A model generated the notes under the pieces. The model was given only the letters and a program-made list of their open reading frames with translations. It searched no databases and was not told the DNA's origin. 64,000 bases of DNA from Pseudomonas sp. StFLB209 (GTDB lineage Bacteria; Pseudomonadota; Gammaproteobacteria; Pseudomonadales; Pseudomonadaceae), in assembly GCF_000829415.1 (NCBI RefSeq), contig NZ_AP014637.1, positions 3,055,001-3,119,000 of the forward strand, given 5' to 3'. Of the stretch, positions 38,042-48,421 are shown in pieces; position 1 is the stretch's first letter; each line of letters begins with the position of its first letter. Position numbers and translations under genes: made by a program.

Positions 38042-39498
38042 CAGGTGTCTCTCTTCTGCCGGGCCTGGTGCTCGCGGGCCAACTCATGCAGTGACCGGGC
38101 CGCGGGTTTCGGAGCGCTATGATGCTGCGTCCACGGGCCGAGGTTAGCGGGCATCAAGGCGCGCAGGCGGGTGGCGAGAAAGCGGAAGGCCCGGTACAGC
38201 GCTGGCGAGCGGTTGAGCACCGACCAGGCGTTCCAGATCAGCCGCTCTTTACGTGAGTACTTGCGGCCCTGGTCGCGCATCACCGGGTTGGGTGCATCCG
38301 GCGCTTTGACGTTCTCTTCGCGCAACCGGCGCAACAGTGCCGGAATCGGAATCTTCACAGGGCAGACCTCACCGCAGGCTCCGCACAACGACGACGCGCT
38401 GGGGTGGTCCGGTACTTTATTCAGGCCGGCCATGTGTGGGGTGATGATCTTGCCGATCGGGCCAGGGTAGACCTCGCCATAGGTGTGCCCGCCGACCCGG
38501 GTATACACCGGGCAATGGTTCATGCACGCGCCGCAGCGGATGCAGTTGAGGGTCTGGCGCAGCTCGCTGTCGGCAAAGGCCTGGCTGCGGCCGTTATCCA
38601 GCAGTACCAGGTGGACTTGCTGCGGGCCATCGAGCTCATGAGCCTTGCGCGGGCCAGAGATCATGTTCACGTAGGTGGTGATCGGGATGCCCAGTGATGA
38701 GCGAGTCAGTAGCGACAGCAGTGGCACGGTGTCGCGCAGGTTCTCCACCACCTTCTCTATGCCGGTGACCGCGATATGCACGGGCGGCACGCTGGTGACC
38801 ATGCGGCCATTGCCTTCGTTTTCGACCAGCAGCAGGGTGCCGGTCTCAGCCACAGCGAAGTTGACGCCAGACACGCCGATGTCGGCTTCGAAGAACTTCT
38901 GGCGCAGCACCTTGCGGCCAATCTGAATCAACTGGTCGACATCGCTGGTGTAGTCGACGCCGAGCTTCTCATGGAACAGCGTGCCAACCTGGCCGGCATT
39001 CTTGTGGATGGCCGGCATGATGATGTGCGAGGGCTTCTCGTGAGCCATCTGTACGATGTATTCGCCCATGTCGGCTTCCAGGCATTCGATGCCTCGCTCA
39101 GCGAGGAAATGGTTCATTTCCATTTCTTCGCTGACCATCGATTTGCCTTTGATCAGTTGCCGGGCTTCATGCGCTTCGACGATAGACAGCACGATGGCAT
39201 TGGCTTGCTCGATGGTTTCGGCCCAGTGCACCTGAACGCCGTTGCGGATCAGGTTGTGTTCCAGTTGCTCCAGCAGATCAGGCAGTTTCGACAGCGCGCG
39301 GGCCCGGATGGCATTGCCAAGCTCGCGCAGCTCTTCGCGTTCGTCAGCGTCGCTGAACGCCGCGGCGCGCTTGGTCATCAATGAATCCATGGCGCGGCGG
39401 AAATTGCCGCGCAGTTGACTGTCGCCAAGTGCCTGACGGGCGCGGTTGGGGAAGTCGGGGTTGAGCTCTACGGCCGCAATACGATTGTGCGCGGTCAT
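38041..39498 (-). CDS. lutB: L-lactate oxidation iron-sulfur protein LutB
   Basis: 485 residues from ATG 39498, overlapping the lutA stop. The N-terminal LUD-like domain (KSMVSEEMEMNHFLAERGIE, GVNFAVAETGTLLLVENEGN) is followed by two 4Fe-4S clusters, CIRCGACMNHCPVY and CGACGEVCPVKIPI. LutB carries electrons in the LutABC complex that converts L-lactate to pyruvate. Upstream in-frame sequence reads into lutA in the wrong frame and is not part of the protein. Confidence 0.93.
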   Translation of the reverse strand: MTAHNRIAAVELNPDFPNRARQALGDSQLRGNFRRAMDSLMTKRAAAFSDADEREELRELGNAIRARALSKLPDLLEQLEHNLIRNGVQVHWAETIEQANAIVLSIVEAHEARQLIKGKSMVSEEMEMNHFLAERGIECLEADMGEYIVQMAHEKPSHIIMPAIHKNAGQVGTLFHEKLGVDYTSDVDQLIQIGRKVLRQKFFEADIGVSGVNFAVAETGTLLLVENEGNGRMVTSVPPVHIAVTGIEKVVENLRDTVPLLSLLTRSSLGIPITTYVNMISGPRKAHELDGPQQVHLVLLDNGRSQAFADSELRQTLNCIRCGACMNHCPVYTRVGGHTYGEVYPGPIGKIITPHMAGLNKVPDHPSASSLCGACGEVCPVKIPIPALLRRLREENVKAPDAPNPVMRDQGRKYSRKERLIWNAWSVLNRSPALYRAFRFLATRLRALMPANLGPWTQHHSAPKPAARSLHELAREHQARQKRDT

Positions 39499-40316
39499 GA
39501 GCGGCCTCCGGTGCGCTGCCAGAGAAAACTGGCCAGATGCATGCCGTGCAGCGATGCTCGCTGCTTCTCCAGTGCCCCGTTGATATTCATCAAGCAGCCG
39601 CAGTCGGCCGTGATGACCTGGTCGGCGCCTGAGTCTTTCAGTGCCTGGGTTTTGTCGGCCACCATGGCCCCGGAAATGTCTGGCATACGCACGCTGAACG
39701 TGCCGCCAAAGCCGCAGCATTCGCTTTCATGCGAGTGTTCGACACGCTCGACGTTGCCCAGTTGGCCAAGCAGTTCGCGGGCATGCAGGTGGGTGTTCAT
39801 CTCCCGGCGTGCCGAGCAGGATGTATGCAAGGCGATCCTGATCGGCTGGCCTTGGTCATCGAAGCGCACCTTGCAGACATGCAGCAGGAATTCGGTCAGT
39901 TCATAAGTGCGCGCGGCAAGATTGCGCACTTTTTCCAGCATCGGCGGCTCGTCCTTGAACAGCTCTGGATAATGCTCACGGAACATGCCCGCGCACGAGC
40001 CAGACGGCACGACCACCGGGTCGCTGCCTTCGAACAACTGCACCTGAGCGCGGGCGACTTGCCGGGCCTGCTCAGTGTAGCCACTGGTGTAGGCCGGCTG
40101 GCCGCAGCAACTCTGACCCTGTGGGTAGTTCACCTGGATACCTTCGCGCTCAAGCAGGTGAATGGTGTCCATGCCCGCTTGCGCAAAAAACAGGTCGACC
40201 ACGCAGGTGCCGAACAGGTACACCCGTTGTGGTTTCTGTGCAGGGTACTGCCGTGCTGGATGGCGCGGCGCCAGTCGCGTGGCATTGGGGGAGGCGTTAT
40301 AGAACAGTTCGTTCAT
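39495..40316 (-). CDS. lutA: L-lactate oxidation protein LutA (CCG domains)
   Basis: 273 residues. Two cysteine-rich CCG domains are visible: LFGTCVVDLFF with GQSCCGQPAYTSGY, and LHTSCSARREM with SECCGFGGTFSV. These motifs bind Fe-S clusters in heterodisulfide-reductase-like proteins. It is first of the three lut genes, 84 bases after the permease gene. With LutB and LutC it allows growth on L-lactate. Confidence 0.93.
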   Translation of the reverse strand: MNELFYNASPNATRLAPRHPARQYPAQKPQRVYLFGTCVVDLFFAQAGMDTIHLLEREGIQVNYPQGQSCCGQPAYTSGYTEQARQVARAQVQLFEGSDPVVVPSGSCAGMFREHYPELFKDEPPMLEKVRNLAARTYELTEFLLHVCKVRFDDQGQPIRIALHTSCSARREMNTHLHARELLGQLGNVERVEHSHESECCGFGGTFSVRMPDISGAMVADKTQALKDSGADQVITADCGCLMNINGALEKQRASLHGMHLASFLWQRTGGRS

Positions 40317-40400
40317 CAGGTGCTTCTCCGGGTGGGCCCGGTTATCGAAAGCTGGCGCCGGCCATCACGGCGGCGCCAGGGTTTACGGATTGACCGCGAC

Positions 40401-42089
40401 TCAGTGCACCAGCATGCCGGTGAGCCAATACGCTTGTGCATAGGTGATGATCCCCACCAGGGTGGCGAAGAACAGGCTGTGCTTGAGGGTGAAGCGGAAC
40501 AGGTCCGACTCCTTGCCGACCAGGCCGGTCGCTGCGCAGGCCACGGCAATGGACTGTGGCGAAATCATCTTGCCGGTGACGCCGCCGCTGGAGTTGGCGG
40601 CGACCATCAGCACATCGCTGACGCCGGTCTGGTGCGCTGTAGTGGCTTGCAGGGAGCCAAACAGGGCGTTGGCAGAAGTATCCGAACCGGTCAGGAATAC
40701 CCCCAGCCAGCCCAGAAATGGCGAGAAGAACGGAAAGGCCGCACCGGTGCCGGCCAGTACCAGCGCCAGTGTCGAAGACATCCCCGAGTAGTTCATGACG
40801 AAGGCGAACGCCAGCACCATGCCAATCGATACGATTGCCCAACGCAGTTCAATCACGGTCTCTTTGAAGGTGGTCAGACCAATCCTGGCGCTGATGCGCA
40901 GCACGATCATCGAGATGATGGCCGAGAGCAGGATGGCGGTGCCGGAAGCGGCAATCAGGTCCAGCTTGTACACCGCCGGCATGGCGGTTGCCTTGGCCAC
41001 GATTGGCGTGCCCTTGATCACCAACTGATCGAGAAACGGTACGGCGGTGTTGATGGTCCAGGCCTGCAGCGGGCCGCCGGCAGCGAACAGCGCCTTGAAG
41101 GGTTTGAGCGTCCATACAGTGACCATCGCGGTGAGAATCAGAAATGGCGACCAGGCTTTGAAAATCTGCCCCAGGGTGTAGGGCGACGGCGTACGTGACG
41201 GGGCCGGGATATGACCTCCACCGCCCAGTACGGCGGTGCCGCCACCGCTGCTGATCACTGCGTCAGTGGCGCGCTGCGGCTGCCAGACCTTGAGGAACAG
41301 GGTCAGGGAAATGATGCTGACCAGCGCCGAGGTGATGTCTGGCAGTTCCGGGCCGATGAAGTTCGAGGTCAGGTATTGGGTGACGGCAAAGCTGAAGCCC
41401 GCCACGAACGCGGCCGGCCAGGTTTCCTTGACGCCGCGCACGCCGTCCATGATGAACATCAGCCAGAACGGCACGAAGATAGACAGGAACGGCAGCTGGC
41501 GACCGGTCATTGCGCCGATCTTGAAAGCGTCGATGCCCGAGACCTGGCCGGCAACGATGATCGGGATGCCGAGCGCCCCGAACGCCACCGGCGCGGTGTT
41601 GGCAATCAGGCACAGGCCGGCGGCGTATAGCGGGTTCAGGCCCAGGCCAACCAGCAAGGCGGCAGTGATTGCCACAGGCGCACCGAACCCTGCCGCGCCT
41701 TCAAGAAAGGCGCCGAAGCAGAAGCCGATCAGCAGCACCTGCAGGCGCTGGTCGTCGGTGATGGTCAGTACCGAGCTGCGGATGATCTCGAACTGGCCGC
41801 TCTTGACGGTCAGCTTGTAGAGAAATACCGCTGCGACGATGATCCAGGCGATCGGCCACAGACCGTAGGCAAAACCGTAGCCGGCCGCAGCCAGCGCCAT
41901 GTCGACCGGCATCTGGAAGGCGAAGATCGCCACCAGCACCGACAAGCCCAGCGTGATGCTGCCAGCAATGTGGCCTTTGAGACGGAACACCGCCAGGGCG
42001 AGAAAAAAGAAAATGATCGGGATCAGCGCAGCGGCGGCGGATAAGCCCAGGCTGCCCAAGGGGGTATAGAGTTGTTGCCAGGTTTGCAT
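40401..42089 (-). CDS. lldP: L-lactate permease
   Basis: 562 residues with about 12 or more hydrophobic helices and the LctP-family landmarks [33 protein letters not shown] and the C-terminal [17 protein letters not shown]. It imports lactate (and glycolate) with protons across the inner membrane. It is the first gene of the lactate operon, divergent from the regulator gene, with the LldR operator between them. Confidence 0.95.
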   Translation of the reverse strand: MQTWQQLYTPLGSLGLSAAAALIPIIFFFLALAVFRLKGHIAGSITLGLSVLVAIFAFQMPVDMALAAAGYGFAYGLWPIAWIIVAAVFLYKLTVKSGQFEIIRSSVLTITDDQRLQVLLIGFCFGAFLEGAAGFGAPVAITAALLVGLGLNPLYAAGLCLIANTAPVAFGALGIPIIVAGQVSGIDAFKIGAMTGRQLPFLSIFVPFWLMFIMDGVRGVKETWPAAFVAGFSFAVTQYLTSNFIGPELPDITSALVSIISLTLFLKVWQPQRATDAVISSGGGTAVLGGGGHIPAPSRTPSPYTLGQIFKAWSPFLILTAMVTVWTLKPFKALFAAGGPLQAWTINTAVPFLDQLVIKGTPIVAKATAMPAVYKLDLIAASGTAILLSAIISMIVLRISARIGLTTFKETVIELRWAIVSIGMVLAFAFVMNYSGMSSTLALVLAGTGAAFPFFSPFLGWLGVFLTGSDTSANALFGSLQATTAHQTGVSDVLMVAANSSGGVTGKMISPQSIAVACAATGLVGKESDLFRFTLKHSLFFATLVGIITYAQAYWLTGMLVH

Positions 42090-42250
42090 TGGGTTGGCCC
42101 CTAGTTGTTTTTGGTTAGGCCCGGTGTCCGGTGGCGTACGTGCCTGATTCAGGCGGGTGGTCGTAGCGTCCCGTGCACCAGCTCAGGCCTTTCCGGTCGG
42201 GAAAGGTCCAGCGATATACGTGCAGTTGGTTACTCATATAGCTCTTGGTT

Positions 42251-42267
42251 AATTGGTAAGACCAATT
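42251..42267. promoter_or_regulatory. LldR operator
   Basis: AATTGGTAAGACCAATT is a near-perfect palindrome matching the TTGGTnnnACCAA pattern bound by LldR/PdhR-type GntR regulators. It lies about 160 bases upstream of lldP and 195 upstream of lldR, in the divergent control region. Confidence 0.75.
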
Positions 42268-42461
42268 TACAAGGTCTGGTTGCTAGGGTAGAAGCCTTAT
42301 CGGGGATGTGTCAATTTGCTCTTTTTGCGACTTTGGTCTGAATCAGCCCGGCAGCAGTACAGCAATGGTTCAGTGACAGCCATGCGGCAGATGCCTAAGG
42401 TGCTCGGATCGGCCAGAATAGACGGGCCCGATAACGAGGTCGGGAAGGTGGAGTGAGGGTT

Positions 42462-43229
42462 ATGGGCTTTGGTCAAGTGCGGCAACGCCGTTTGTCGGAC
42501 GATATTGTCGAGCAGCTGGAAAAAATGATTCTGGAAGGCACGCTCAAGGCCGGCGGTCGTTTGCCTGCCGAGCGCGTGCTGGCTGAGCAGTTTGGTGTTT
42601 CACGCCCATCCCTGCGTGAGGCCATTCAGAAACTGACAGCCAAAGGGCTGTTGATCAGTCGTCAGGGCGGCGGTAATTACGTGGCGGAAAATCTGGGCTC
42701 GACCTTCAGTGATCCGTTGCTGCAACTGCTGGAAAGCAGCCCGGACGCGCAGCGCGACCTGCTGGAGTTTCGGCATACTCTGGAAGCCTCGTGCGCCTAC
42801 TACGCAGCGTTGCGGGCTACCGATCTGGATCGCGAGCGGCTGCGCCAGGCATTTGATGCTCTGCAGGATTGTTACGCCAGGGCTGAACAGGAGGGCGGTG
42901 TCGAAGAGGCCGCTGCCGATGCCAATTTCCATCTGGCGATTGCCGAGGCCAGCCATAACGCGGTGTTGCTGCACACCATTCGTGGGCTGTTCGACCTGGT
43001 GCGGCGTAACGTCGTGATCAATATCGGGGGCATGTATCAGCAGCGCAGCGAGACCCGCGACATGCTTATCGCGCAGCATCGTGAGCTGTATGAGGCGATT
43101 ATCGAAGGGCGCGCCGAGGATGCACGAAGTGTTTCAAGTCGCCACCTGATGTATGTTCAGGAGGTGCTTGAGGAGGTGCGTCAGCAGGGAGAGCGGGCGG
43201 CGCGAGCCGAGCGGCGGCATAACCTGTAG
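42462..43229 (+). CDS. lldR: Lactate-responsive GntR/FadR-family regulator
   Basis: 255 residues if started at ATG 42462; a GTG at 42453 would add three. The N-terminal winged helix (RRLSDDIVEQLEKMILEG, AEQFGVSRPSLREAIQKL) and the FadR-type all-helical C-terminal domain (FHLAIAEASHNAVLLHTIRGL) identify the LldR group. It is divergent from lldP and has its operator in between. It is expected to repress the lactate operon and to be released by lactate. Confidence 0.88.
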   Translation: MGFGQVRQRRLSDDIVEQLEKMILEGTLKAGGRLPAERVLAEQFGVSRPSLREAIQKLTAKGLLISRQGGGNYVAENLGSTFSDPLLQLLESSPDAQRDLLEFRHTLEASCAYYAALRATDLDRERLRQAFDALQDCYARAEQEGGVEEAAADANFHLAIAEASHNAVLLHTIRGLFDLVRRNVVINIGGMYQQRSETRDMLIAQHRELYEAIIEGRAEDARSVSSRHLMYVQEVLEEVRQQGERAARAERRHNL

Positions 43230-43242
43230 GTTACGCCGAATG

Positions 43243-43263
43243 CCCGCGATAGCCTGTCGCGGG
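43243..43263. terminator. Hairpin between lldR and smpB
   Basis: CCCGCGA and TCGCGGG form a 7-bp stem around a 7-base loop between two convergent genes. There is no T tract. It may be a shared terminator or a REP-type repeat. Confidence 0.4.
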
Positions 43264-43273
43264 CTGCGCGGGG

Positions 43274-43756
43274 TCAGTCTTCCTTGCCCTTGTTGCGCAC
43301 GGCACGTTGCAGTTCGCGGTTGGAATCGCGTTCGCGCTCGGTGTCGCGCTTGTCGTATTCCTTTTTGCCTTTGCCCAGTGCGATTTCGCACTTGATCATG
43401 TGCTGTTTCCAGTACAGCGACAAGGCAACGCAGGTATAGCCCTTTTGCTGTACAGCGGCGAACAGCCTGTCGAGTTCGCGGCGGTTGAGCAGCAGCTTGC
43501 GAGTGCGCGTCGGGTCCGCGATGACATGCGTGCTGGCTGTCTTGAGGGGGGTGATATGACTGCCCATCAGCCAGGCTTCGTCGTCCTTGAGCAGCACATA
43601 GCTGTCAACCAACTGTACCTTGCTGGCACGCAGGCTTTTTACTTCCCAACCGGACAGGACCAGACCGGCTTCGAACTTGTGTTCGATGAAGTAATCGTGA
43701 CGCGCTTTTTTATTCTGCGCGATGGTCCCTGTAGGGTGCTTTTTGAGTTTGGCCAT
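43274..43756 (-). CDS. smpB: SsrA-binding protein SmpB
   Basis: 160 residues from ATG 43756. The OB-fold sequence ([33 protein letters not shown]) and the basic C-terminal tail ([21 protein letters not shown]) are typical. It carries tmRNA to stalled ribosomes. It converges on lldR. Confidence 0.97.
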   Translation of the reverse strand: MAKLKKHPTGTIAQNKKARHDYFIEHKFEAGLVLSGWEVKSLRASKVQLVDSYVLLKDDEAWLMGSHITPLKTASTHVIADPTRTRKLLLNRRELDRLFAAVQQKGYTCVALSLYWKQHMIKCEIALGKGKKEYDKRDTERERDSNRELQRAVRNKGKED

Positions 43757-44014
43757 AGGGGCCGCATTATAGGCAGTTGCTGCGTTGTCGGCTATGGGCA
43801 AGGCGTGTGCTTGAGCGCGATGATCGAATCCCGGACAATGCGCGCTCTTTTTACACCTTGTAACGTGGCGTATCGCATCTGAGCGGCCCACGACTCAGGC
43901 GAAAAGGTGATGAGGCGCTGGCGTCCGATCCTGTTACCCTGACTTTCATTCTTGAGGCACCAGAGGGTGCCGTTCGGCATTTATATGCCGCTCAGTTTTG
44001 GAAAAGATGCTGAC

Positions 44015-44449
44015 ATGACTACGCATATTCAACGTTCGGCACTGTTGCCGTATCCAGCCCGGTTTCTTTATGACCTGGTCAACGATGTGGCTCGCTATCC
44101 CGAATTCTTGCCTTGGTGTGCCGCGGCGCTGGTGCACGAGTCCAGCGACACCGAGATGCGTGCCAGTCTTGAAATCGCCAAAGGCGGACTGAGCCAGAAG
44201 TTCGTGACCCGCAATACCCTGATACCAGGTGAGTCGATTGTCATGGACCTGGTCGAAGGGCCCTTCAGTCAATTGCATGGTGTCTGGACTTTCAAGTCGC
44301 TGGGCGAAAAGGCCTGCAAGATCAATCTGGACCTGTCGTTCGACTATGCCGGGCCACTGGTGCGTGCCACCCTCGGGCCACTGTTCAATCAGGCAGCCAA
44401 TACCTTGGTCGATGCATTCTGCCAGCGGGCGAAACAGCTGCATGTCTGA
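44015..44449 (+). CDS. ratA: RatA/Coq10-family START-domain protein
   Basis: 144 residues from ATG 44015. A START/polyketide-cyclase-like fold with the conserved opening SALLPYPARFLYDLVNDVARYPEFLPWC and the later GPFSQLHGVW. E. coli RatA was reported as an inhibitor of 70S formation, and relatives bind ubiquinone (Coq10). It overlaps rnfH by eight bases, an arrangement widely kept in Proteobacteria (smpB, ratA, rnfH). Confidence 0.9.
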   Translation: MTTHIQRSALLPYPARFLYDLVNDVARYPEFLPWCAAALVHESSDTEMRASLEIAKGGLSQKFVTRNTLIPGESIVMDLVEGPFSQLHGVWTFKSLGEKACKINLDLSFDYAGPLVRATLGPLFNQAANTLVDAFCQRAKQLHV

Positions 44450-44762
44450 AACCCCGATTGAGATCGAGGTGGTGCATGCAAGTCTTGAGCGTCAGGTCAT
44501 GTTGCGCGTCAAGGTGGCTGCTGGCACCACGGTTCGCCAGGCATTGCAGTCAAGCGGCATCGGAGCGGTTTTTCCGGAGCTTGAGCTGGAGTCTTGTGCG
44601 GTGGGGGTCTTTGGCAAACTGATCAGCGATCCTGACTATCGCGTCATGGAGTCGGGTGAGCGTATCGAGATCTATCGACCGCTATTGGCTGATCCGAAGG
44701 AAGTGCGGCGGCTGCGTGCTGCCAAGGCTGAAAAAGCGCGACCGAAGAAGGGGCGGGCCTGA
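44442..44762 (+). CDS. rnfH: RnfH family ubiquitin-like protein
   Basis: 106 residues. Beta-grasp (ubiquitin-like) fold, with the family signature FPELELESCAVGVFGKLISD and GERIEIYRPLLADPKEVRRL. Historically linked to the RnfABCDGE redox complex, or called RatB as a partner of RatA. It overlaps ratA and ends before a bidirectional terminator. Confidence 0.9.
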   Translation: MSETPIEIEVVHASLERQVMLRVKVAAGTTVRQALQSSGIGAVFPELELESCAVGVFGKLISDPDYRVMESGERIEIYRPLLADPKEVRRLRAAKAEKARPKKGRA

Positions 44763-44795
44763 CTTCAGTTCAGGGCCGAGAAAATATCTGGATAA

Positions 44796-44823
44796 AAAAA
44801 TGCCCGGCTAGCCGGGCATTTTT
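44796..44823. terminator. Bidirectional terminator between rnfH and bamE
   Basis: AAAAATGCCCGGC and GCCGGGCATTTTT pair around TA, with A-run and T-run on the two sides, serving both convergent genes. Confidence 0.92.
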
Positions 44824-44825
44824 GC

Positions 44826-45350
44826 TTAACGCGCTGGTGCTTCCAGCGGTTCCTGTTCAGGGACTGGCGTTGTCTCGACGCTGTCGACCTCTTTCTGAAT
44901 CTGGTCAAGCATCGAGCCTGGGCGCGCGGGCTGTTCAGGTGGCGTCTGCGGCTGGCTCTGCACCGGCGTCACGCTGGTGTCACTGCCTTGGCCAAGGATG
45001 GCCTCGTCACGGCTGACACCCGGCATGAAGTCGCCAGACAGGCTGACCAGTTGGTCATTGCCGTTGAAAATCAGGCTGATGCGTTCCTGTTGGCGTTCAC
45101 CGCCGCCGGGTTGCAGGCTATACAGATAATCCCAGCGATCGGTGTGGAATGTATCGACCAGCAACGGGTTGCCCATGATAAACCGTACTTGCCGCCGGGT
45201 CATTCCGGGGCGCAACTGGTCTATCATATCCTGCGTGACGACATTTCCCTGCTGGATGTCGATTTTATAAACCCCGGGGAACGAGCAACCGGCGAGTGCG
45301 AGCAGTCCCACAAGTGTGAAACTGGTTAGCAAGAGCTTGGTGTTTTGCAT
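44826..45350 (-). CDS. bamE: Outer-membrane assembly lipoprotein BamE (OmlA/SmpA)
   Basis: 174 residues. The lipoprotein signal peptide ends [11 protein letters not shown] (lipobox LAGC, lipidated Cys 22). The BamE fold carries [21 protein letters not shown] and [14 protein letters not shown] Pro/Gln-rich C-terminal tail of about 50 residues is longer than in E. coli. It is part of the BAM complex, inserting beta-barrel proteins in the outer membrane. It is divergent from fur. Confidence 0.93.
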   Translation of the reverse strand: MQNTKLLLTSFTLVGLLALAGCSFPGVYKIDIQQGNVVTQDMIDQLRPGMTRRQVRFIMGNPLLVDTFHTDRWDYLYSLQPGGGERQQERISLIFNGNDQLVSLSGDFMPGVSRDEAILGQGSDTSVTPVQSQPQTPPEQPARPGSMLDQIQKEVDSVETTPVPEQEPLEAPAR

Positions 45351-45446
45351 CGGTGGGCGACTTCCACTATCTTGGCTGGGTCAACAAACCCCGATCATAC
45401 CTGCATTAAGAGAAGCTGCGAAGCAGCGTCTGCGAGAAAGCTGACC

Positions 45447-45851
45447 ATGGTTGAAAATAGCGAACTACGTAAAGCAGGACTCAAGGTGACCCTTCCGCGG
45501 GTCAAGATCCTTCAAATGCTCGATTCTGCCGAGCAGCGCCACATGAGTGCCGAGGATGTCTACAAGGCTCTGATGGACGCCAGTGAAGATGTCGGTCTGG
45601 CCACGGTTTACCGTGTTCTGACCCAATTCGAAGCGGCAGGTCTGGTGGTGCGCCACAACTTCGACGGCGGTCATGCGGTCTTCGAACTGGCAGACGGCGG
45701 CCACCACGACCATATGGTCAATGTGGACTCCGGTGAGGTCATCGAATTCTTCGACGAAGAAATCGAAGCCTTGCAAAAGGCCATCGTTGAGCGTCACGGC
45801 TTTGATCTGGTCGATCACAATCTGGTGCTCTACGTGCGCAAGAAAGCCTAA
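45447..45851 (+). CDS. fur: Ferric uptake regulator
   Basis: 134 residues from ATG 45447. The winged helix (RKAGLKVTLPRVKILQML, DVGLATVYRVLTQFEAAGLV) and the metal-binding dimer domain (DGGHHDHMVNVDSGEVIEF, ERHGFDLVDHNLVLYV) are present. As in other Pseudomonas Fur proteins, the C-terminal cysteine motifs are absent. It represses iron-uptake genes when Fe2+ is bound. The bamE-fur divergent layout is standard in Pseudomonas. Confidence 0.96.
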   Translation: MVENSELRKAGLKVTLPRVKILQMLDSAEQRHMSAEDVYKALMDASEDVGLATVYRVLTQFEAAGLVVRHNFDGGHAVFELADGGHHDHMVNVDSGEVIEFFDEEIEALQKAIVERHGFDLVDHNLVLYVRKKA

Positions 45852-45870
45852 ACCTTTCTTCGTACAGCAA

Positions 45871-45917
45871 AAAAGGCCCCTTGCCGATTCGTTCGGCAAG
45901 GGGCCTTTTGGTTTTTT
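45871..45917. terminator. Bidirectional terminator between fur and recN
   Basis: AAAAGGCCCCTTGCCGA pairs with TCGGCAAGGGGCCTTTT around a short loop, followed by TTTTTT. It serves both convergent genes. Confidence 0.92.
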
Positions 45918-45924
45918 GGGGCGT

Positions 45925-47598
45925 TCAGTTTTTCTGGCTGAGTATCATTTTCTTCGCATGGGCCAATGACTCCTTGGTCAGGTCAATACCGCCCAGCATC
46001 CGCGCCACCTCTTCGATGCGCTCGTGCTTGCCGAGCTTTGATACCGCAGTGCGCGTCGCATTGCTGTCACGGGCCTTGTGCACGAACAGGTGCTGATGGC
46101 CCTGCGCTGCCACCTGGGGCAGGTGGGTGACGGTGATGACCTGGCCGCGCTCGCCCAGGCGGCGCAGCAATTGACCAACAATTTCTGCCGTCGGGCCACC
46201 AATGCCCACGTCGACTTCATCGAATACCAGGGTAGGAATCCGCGAGGTCTGAGCGGTGATGACCTGAATGGCCAGGCTGATCCGTGACAGTTCACCGCCG
46301 GAAGCGACTTTTGATAAAGGCTTGAGTGGCTGACCCGGGTTGGCGCTGACCAGCAGTTCGACCTGTTCAAGGCCGTAAGGCAGCAGGTCAGCCCCGGTAT
46401 TGGCCTTGAGCTCGATGTTGAAGCGGCCGCCGGGCATGCCCAGGCGGTGGATCTCCTGTTCCACTGCATGGGCCAGTTCGCTCGACGAGTGGCGCCGCAG
46501 GTCGCTCAGTTGCCGGGCTTTTTCCTGATAATGCCGGGCGTAGGCCGTCAGCTCGTTCTGCAGCCGCTCGATCGACTCGTCGCTGGCGTTGAGCGTTTCA
46601 ATCTCATCGAGCAGCTTCTGATGCAGGGTAGCGACTTCATGGGGCTGGATACGATGTTTGCGTGCCAGGCTGTAGATGGCGTCCAGGCGCTCTTCGATCT
46701 GTTGAAGGCGGCCCGGATCGGCATCGAAGTGGTCGAGAAAACGATTGAGTTCGCCCACGGCCTCTTCAACCTGGATCTGGGCGCTGGACAGCAGGTCGGT
46801 GGCCTCATTGAGTGGTGTCGAATTGCCGCTCACGCTGGACAGGCGATTGAGGCTGTTGGTCAGGGCGTGCAGGACGTTGCCCGAGTCACTTTCGCTGCAT
46901 TGTTCGATAACCTGACGGCAGATGCTCAGCAGGCTCTCGGCGTTGGTCAGGGTCTTTTGATCCTGCTCGAGCTGCTCGAGCTCGTTTTCACCAAGGCTGA
47001 GATTCTCCAGCTCTTCGAGTTGATAGCTGAGCAACTGGTGGCGCGCGCGTTGTTCATCACCTGAACTGGACAGGCGCTCCAGCTCGGCGCGTGTCTGGCG
47101 CCAGCGCTGCGAGGCCAGTTGTACCTGGCGGGCCAGATCGGTTGCGCCCGCATATTCGTCGAGCAGGCGCCGGTGAGTATCGCTTTTGAGCAGCGACTGG
47201 TGTTCATGCTGGCTGTGGATGTCGATCAACAGCTCGCCCAAGGCTTTCAAGTCGCCCTGTGGGCATGGCGTGCCGTTGATGTAGGCGCGTGAACGACCTT
47301 CAGCAGTGATGACCCGGCGCAGAATGCACAGTGCCTCGCCCTCCAGGTCTCGCTCCTTGAGCCAGGTCTGCGCCTCAGGGATCTTGCTCAGGTCGAACGT
47401 GGCCAAAATATCGGCCTTGTCGGCGCCAGGGCGAACCACGCCGCTGTCGGCGCGGTCACCGAGGGTGAGGCCCAGGGCGTCGAGCATGATCGACTTGCCG
47501 GCGCCGGTTTCACCCGTGATGACGCTCATGCCGCGATCAAGCTCCAGATCGAGGTGTTCGACGATGGCGTAGTTGTGTACCGAAAGATGAACCAGCAT
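45925..47598 (-). CDS. recN: DNA repair protein RecN
   Basis: 557 residues, an SMC-like ATPase. The N-terminal half has Walker A GETGAGKSIMLDAL. A central coiled coil follows. The C-terminal half has the ABC signature VASGGELSRISLAIQ and Walker B PTLVFDEVDVGIGG. It holds DNA ends together during double-strand break repair by homologous recombination. It is divergent from grpE; 260 bases with a heat-shock promoter lie between. Confidence 0.96.
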   Translation of the reverse strand: MLVHLSVHNYAIVEHLDLELDRGMSVITGETGAGKSIMLDALGLTLGDRADSGVVRPGADKADILATFDLSKIPEAQTWLKERDLEGEALCILRRVITAEGRSRAYINGTPCPQGDLKALGELLIDIHSQHEHQSLLKSDTHRRLLDEYAGATDLARQVQLASQRWRQTRAELERLSSSGDEQRARHQLLSYQLEELENLSLGENELEQLEQDQKTLTNAESLLSICRQVIEQCSESDSGNVLHALTNSLNRLSSVSGNSTPLNEATDLLSSAQIQVEEAVGELNRFLDHFDADPGRLQQIEERLDAIYSLARKHRIQPHEVATLHQKLLDEIETLNASDESIERLQNELTAYARHYQEKARQLSDLRRHSSSELAHAVEQEIHRLGMPGGRFNIELKANTGADLLPYGLEQVELLVSANPGQPLKPLSKVASGGELSRISLAIQVITAQTSRIPTLVFDEVDVGIGGPTAEIVGQLLRRLGERGQVITVTHLPQVAAQGHQHLFVHKARDSNATRTAVSKLGKHERIEEVARMLGGIDLTKESLAHAKKMILSQKN

Positions 47599-47777
47599 GC
47601 AGCGGCTCCAGAACGATTCTTCTGGTTATTTATACAGTGTTTTGTTTCGGCCTGACAATGCCCGTCTCCAATTCGTAATGACTGGTCGTCGGACAGGCCT
47701 GCAATTGCCTGATGCGCAAGGTGGATTGGCGGGCTGGCGGTTTTTGCTTTTTACCCTGCACTTCGTGGTGTGCTCCC

Positions 47778-47806
47778 CTTGAAGCTGGAAATTCCGCTCC
47801 CATATA
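47778..47806 (+). promoter_or_regulatory. Sigma-32 heat-shock promoter of grpE-dnaK-dnaJ
   Basis: CTTGAA at 47778 and CCCATATA at 47799, 15 bases apart, match the RpoH consensus (CTTGAA, 13-15 bases, CCCCATnT). They lie 52 bases upstream of the grpE ATG. Confidence 0.78.
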
Positions 47807-47857
47807 AGGGGCAGAAGCGCGAGTTGGGATCGCGGACGTTTTGGAGAGGAGAGAAGT

Positions 47858-48421
47858 ATGGCTGACGAACAGAATCTGGATACGCACGCTCAGGGGCAGG
47901 CCGCACAGGCTGAAGCCGGGGATGATCTGGCGACCCGCGTGCAAGTGCTCGAAGAGCAACTCGCCACCGCGCAGGACCAGTCCCTGCGAGCCGTTGCGGA
48001 TCTGCAGAATGTCCGCCGCCGTGCCGAGCAGGACGTTGAAAAGGCGCACAAGTTTGCGCTGGAAAAATTCTCCGCCGACCTGTTGCCGATCATCGATAGC
48101 CTTGAGCGTGGCCTGGAGCTGTCCAACCCGGACGACCAGAGCATCCGTCCGATGCGTGAAGGCATCGAACTGACCCTCAAGATGTTTCAGGACACGCTCA
48201 AGCGCTATCAGCTGGAAGCCGTTGATCCGCATGGCCAGCCGTTCAATGCTGAACAGCACCAGGCGATGGCAATGGAAGAGAACGCCAACGTCGAGCCCAA
48301 CACCGTACTCAAGGTCTTCCAGAAGGGCTATCAGCTCAATGGCCGCCTGCTGCGCCCGGCCATGGTCGTGGTCAGCAAGGCGCCTTCGCCGGCCACGCCC
48401 TCAATTAACGAGCAGGCTTGA
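47858..48421 (+). CDS. grpE: Nucleotide exchange factor GrpE
   Basis: 187 residues. The long N-terminal helix ([29 protein letters not shown]) and the C-terminal beta domain ([45 protein letters not shown]) identify GrpE. It releases ADP from DnaK. It is first in the heat-shock operon behind an RpoH promoter. Confidence 0.97.
   Translation: MADEQNLDTHAQGQAAQAEAGDDLATRVQVLEEQLATAQDQSLRAVADLQNVRRRAEQDVEKAHKFALEKFSADLLPIIDSLERGLELSNPDDQSIRPMREGIELTLKMFQDTLKRYQLEAVDPHGQPFNAEQHQAMAMEENANVEPNTVLKVFQKGYQLNGRLLRPAMVVVSKAPSPATPSINEQA

Noticed and set aside
39729..41198. A 489-codon plus-strand frame over lutA and lldP
   Set aside because: It lies across two well-identified genes on the other strand; its composition is low-complexity Gly/Arg/Gln.
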